Shown here: positions 34,072-34,302 of the stretch, piece by piece
How the letters are laid out: every line of letters begins with the position of its first letter
Position numbering within the stretch: the first letter of the stretch is position 1
From: Terriglobia bacterium
GTDB taxonomy: Bacteria > Acidobacteriota > Terriglobia > Bryobacterales > Bryobacteraceae
NCBI GenBank assembly: GCA_020073305.1
Contig: JAIQFK010000039.1
Coordinates: 1-34,302 of the forward strand
DNA: 34,302 nucleotides
Direction of reading: 5' to 3'
Position numbers and translations under genes: made by a program
The notes under the pieces: model-generated
Databases searched by the model: none
The model's input: only the letters and a program-made list of their open reading frames with translations
Told to the model about the DNA's origin: nothing

Positions 34072-34302
34072 TTAGATGTCGTAGTACAGCGCAAACTCGT
34101 AGGGATGCGGCCGCAGGCGGATGGCATCGGCTTCGTTCTTGCGCTTGTAGTCGATGAACGTCTCGATCAGTTCCTCGGTGAACACGTCGCCCTTCATCAG
34201 GAACGCATGATCATCTTCCAGGCAATCGAGCGCCTCCTCGAGCGACGCCGGCATGGACGGAACGCTCTTCATCTCCTCCGGCGAAAGGTCGTAAATGTCC
34301 TT
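34072..34302 (-). CDS. glnA: Glutamine synthetase type I, C-terminal fragment
   Basis: Only the last 76 codons are in the window; the gene continues to the right. The visible part begins [17 protein letters not shown], then [20 protein letters not shown], and ends with the family terminus [13 protein letters not shown]. The Tyr of IYDLSPEE (codon 34291-34293) aligns with the adenylylation site of E. coli GlnA (NLYDLPPEE, Tyr397), so this enzyme is expected to be controlled by GlnE, encoded in the same direction 600 bp downstream. Stop TAA is at 34072-34074. Confidence 0.94.
   Translation of the reverse strand, partial: KDIYDLSPEEMKSVPSMPASLEEALDCLEDDHAFLMKGDVFTEELIETFIDYKRKNEADAIRLRPHPYEFALYYDI

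Noticed and set aside
1-34302. CRISPR arrays, prophage genes, toxin-antitoxin pairs or rRNA
   Set aside because: No regularly spaced repeats, phage structural or integrase genes, small toxin pairs or rRNA segments were seen.

Overview
The window is a GC-rich bacterial chromosome segment, most likely from an Acidobacteriota soil bacterium of the Bryobacterales/Solibacter type. This is inferred from gene style, not from a marker-gene phylogeny. The signs are a very large Oar-like TonB receptor with an N-terminal carboxypeptidase-regulatory-like domain, a periplasmic-propeller hybrid histidine kinase, an outer-membrane gene set (LptE, two TonB receptors), and tightly overlapping genes that often use GTG or TTG starts.

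Region 1 (1-10.5 kb, + strand) is a catabolic block. The window opens inside an ISNCY-like insertion sequence whose transposase runs off the left edge. Next come an AraC-type regulator with a cupin sensor, then an unbroken translationally coupled run: enolase-superfamily acid-sugar enzyme, secreted six-hairpin glycosidase-like protein, and two half-size EamA/DMT membrane proteins. An Oar-like TonB-dependent receptor with its own strong Shine-Dalgarno follows and ends in a 12-bp inverted-repeat terminator. Together they suggest uptake and breakdown of an oligosaccharide or glycoside whose sugar is handled as an acid sugar; the substrate is unknown.

Region 2 (10.5-20 kb) holds tRNA-Leu(CAA) divergent from a YifB/ComM ATPase, a large orphan hybrid histidine kinase with many propeller blades, a UvrD/PcrA helicase coupled to a 52-residue very basic ORF not recognised here, and an APC amino-acid permease.

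Region 3 (20-25.2 kb, - strand) is a vitamin B12 salvage operon led by a well-formed cobalamin riboswitch. The order is BtuB-like TonB receptor, PduO-type cobalamin adenosyltransferase, DUF6580 membrane protein, DUF71/COG2102 ATP-pyrophosphatase, and a BtuF-like binding protein without a signal peptide. No BtuC or BtuD is present, so the inner-membrane step is unexplained; DUF6580 is the obvious candidate. This is the most interesting system in the window.

Region 4 (25.2-34.3 kb) is mostly housekeeping. rpsT is on +, convergent with a long - strand run: glnA (3' end only), a MOSC protein, glnE, a secreted TPR-like protein, psd, pssA, an aspartate-semialdehyde-dehydrogenase homologue that appears to have lost its catalytic residues, lptE and holA. 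The visible end of glutamine synthetase carries the adenylylation tyrosine, the target of the GlnE encoded just downstream. A G-rich inverted repeat lies between glnA and the MOSC gene.
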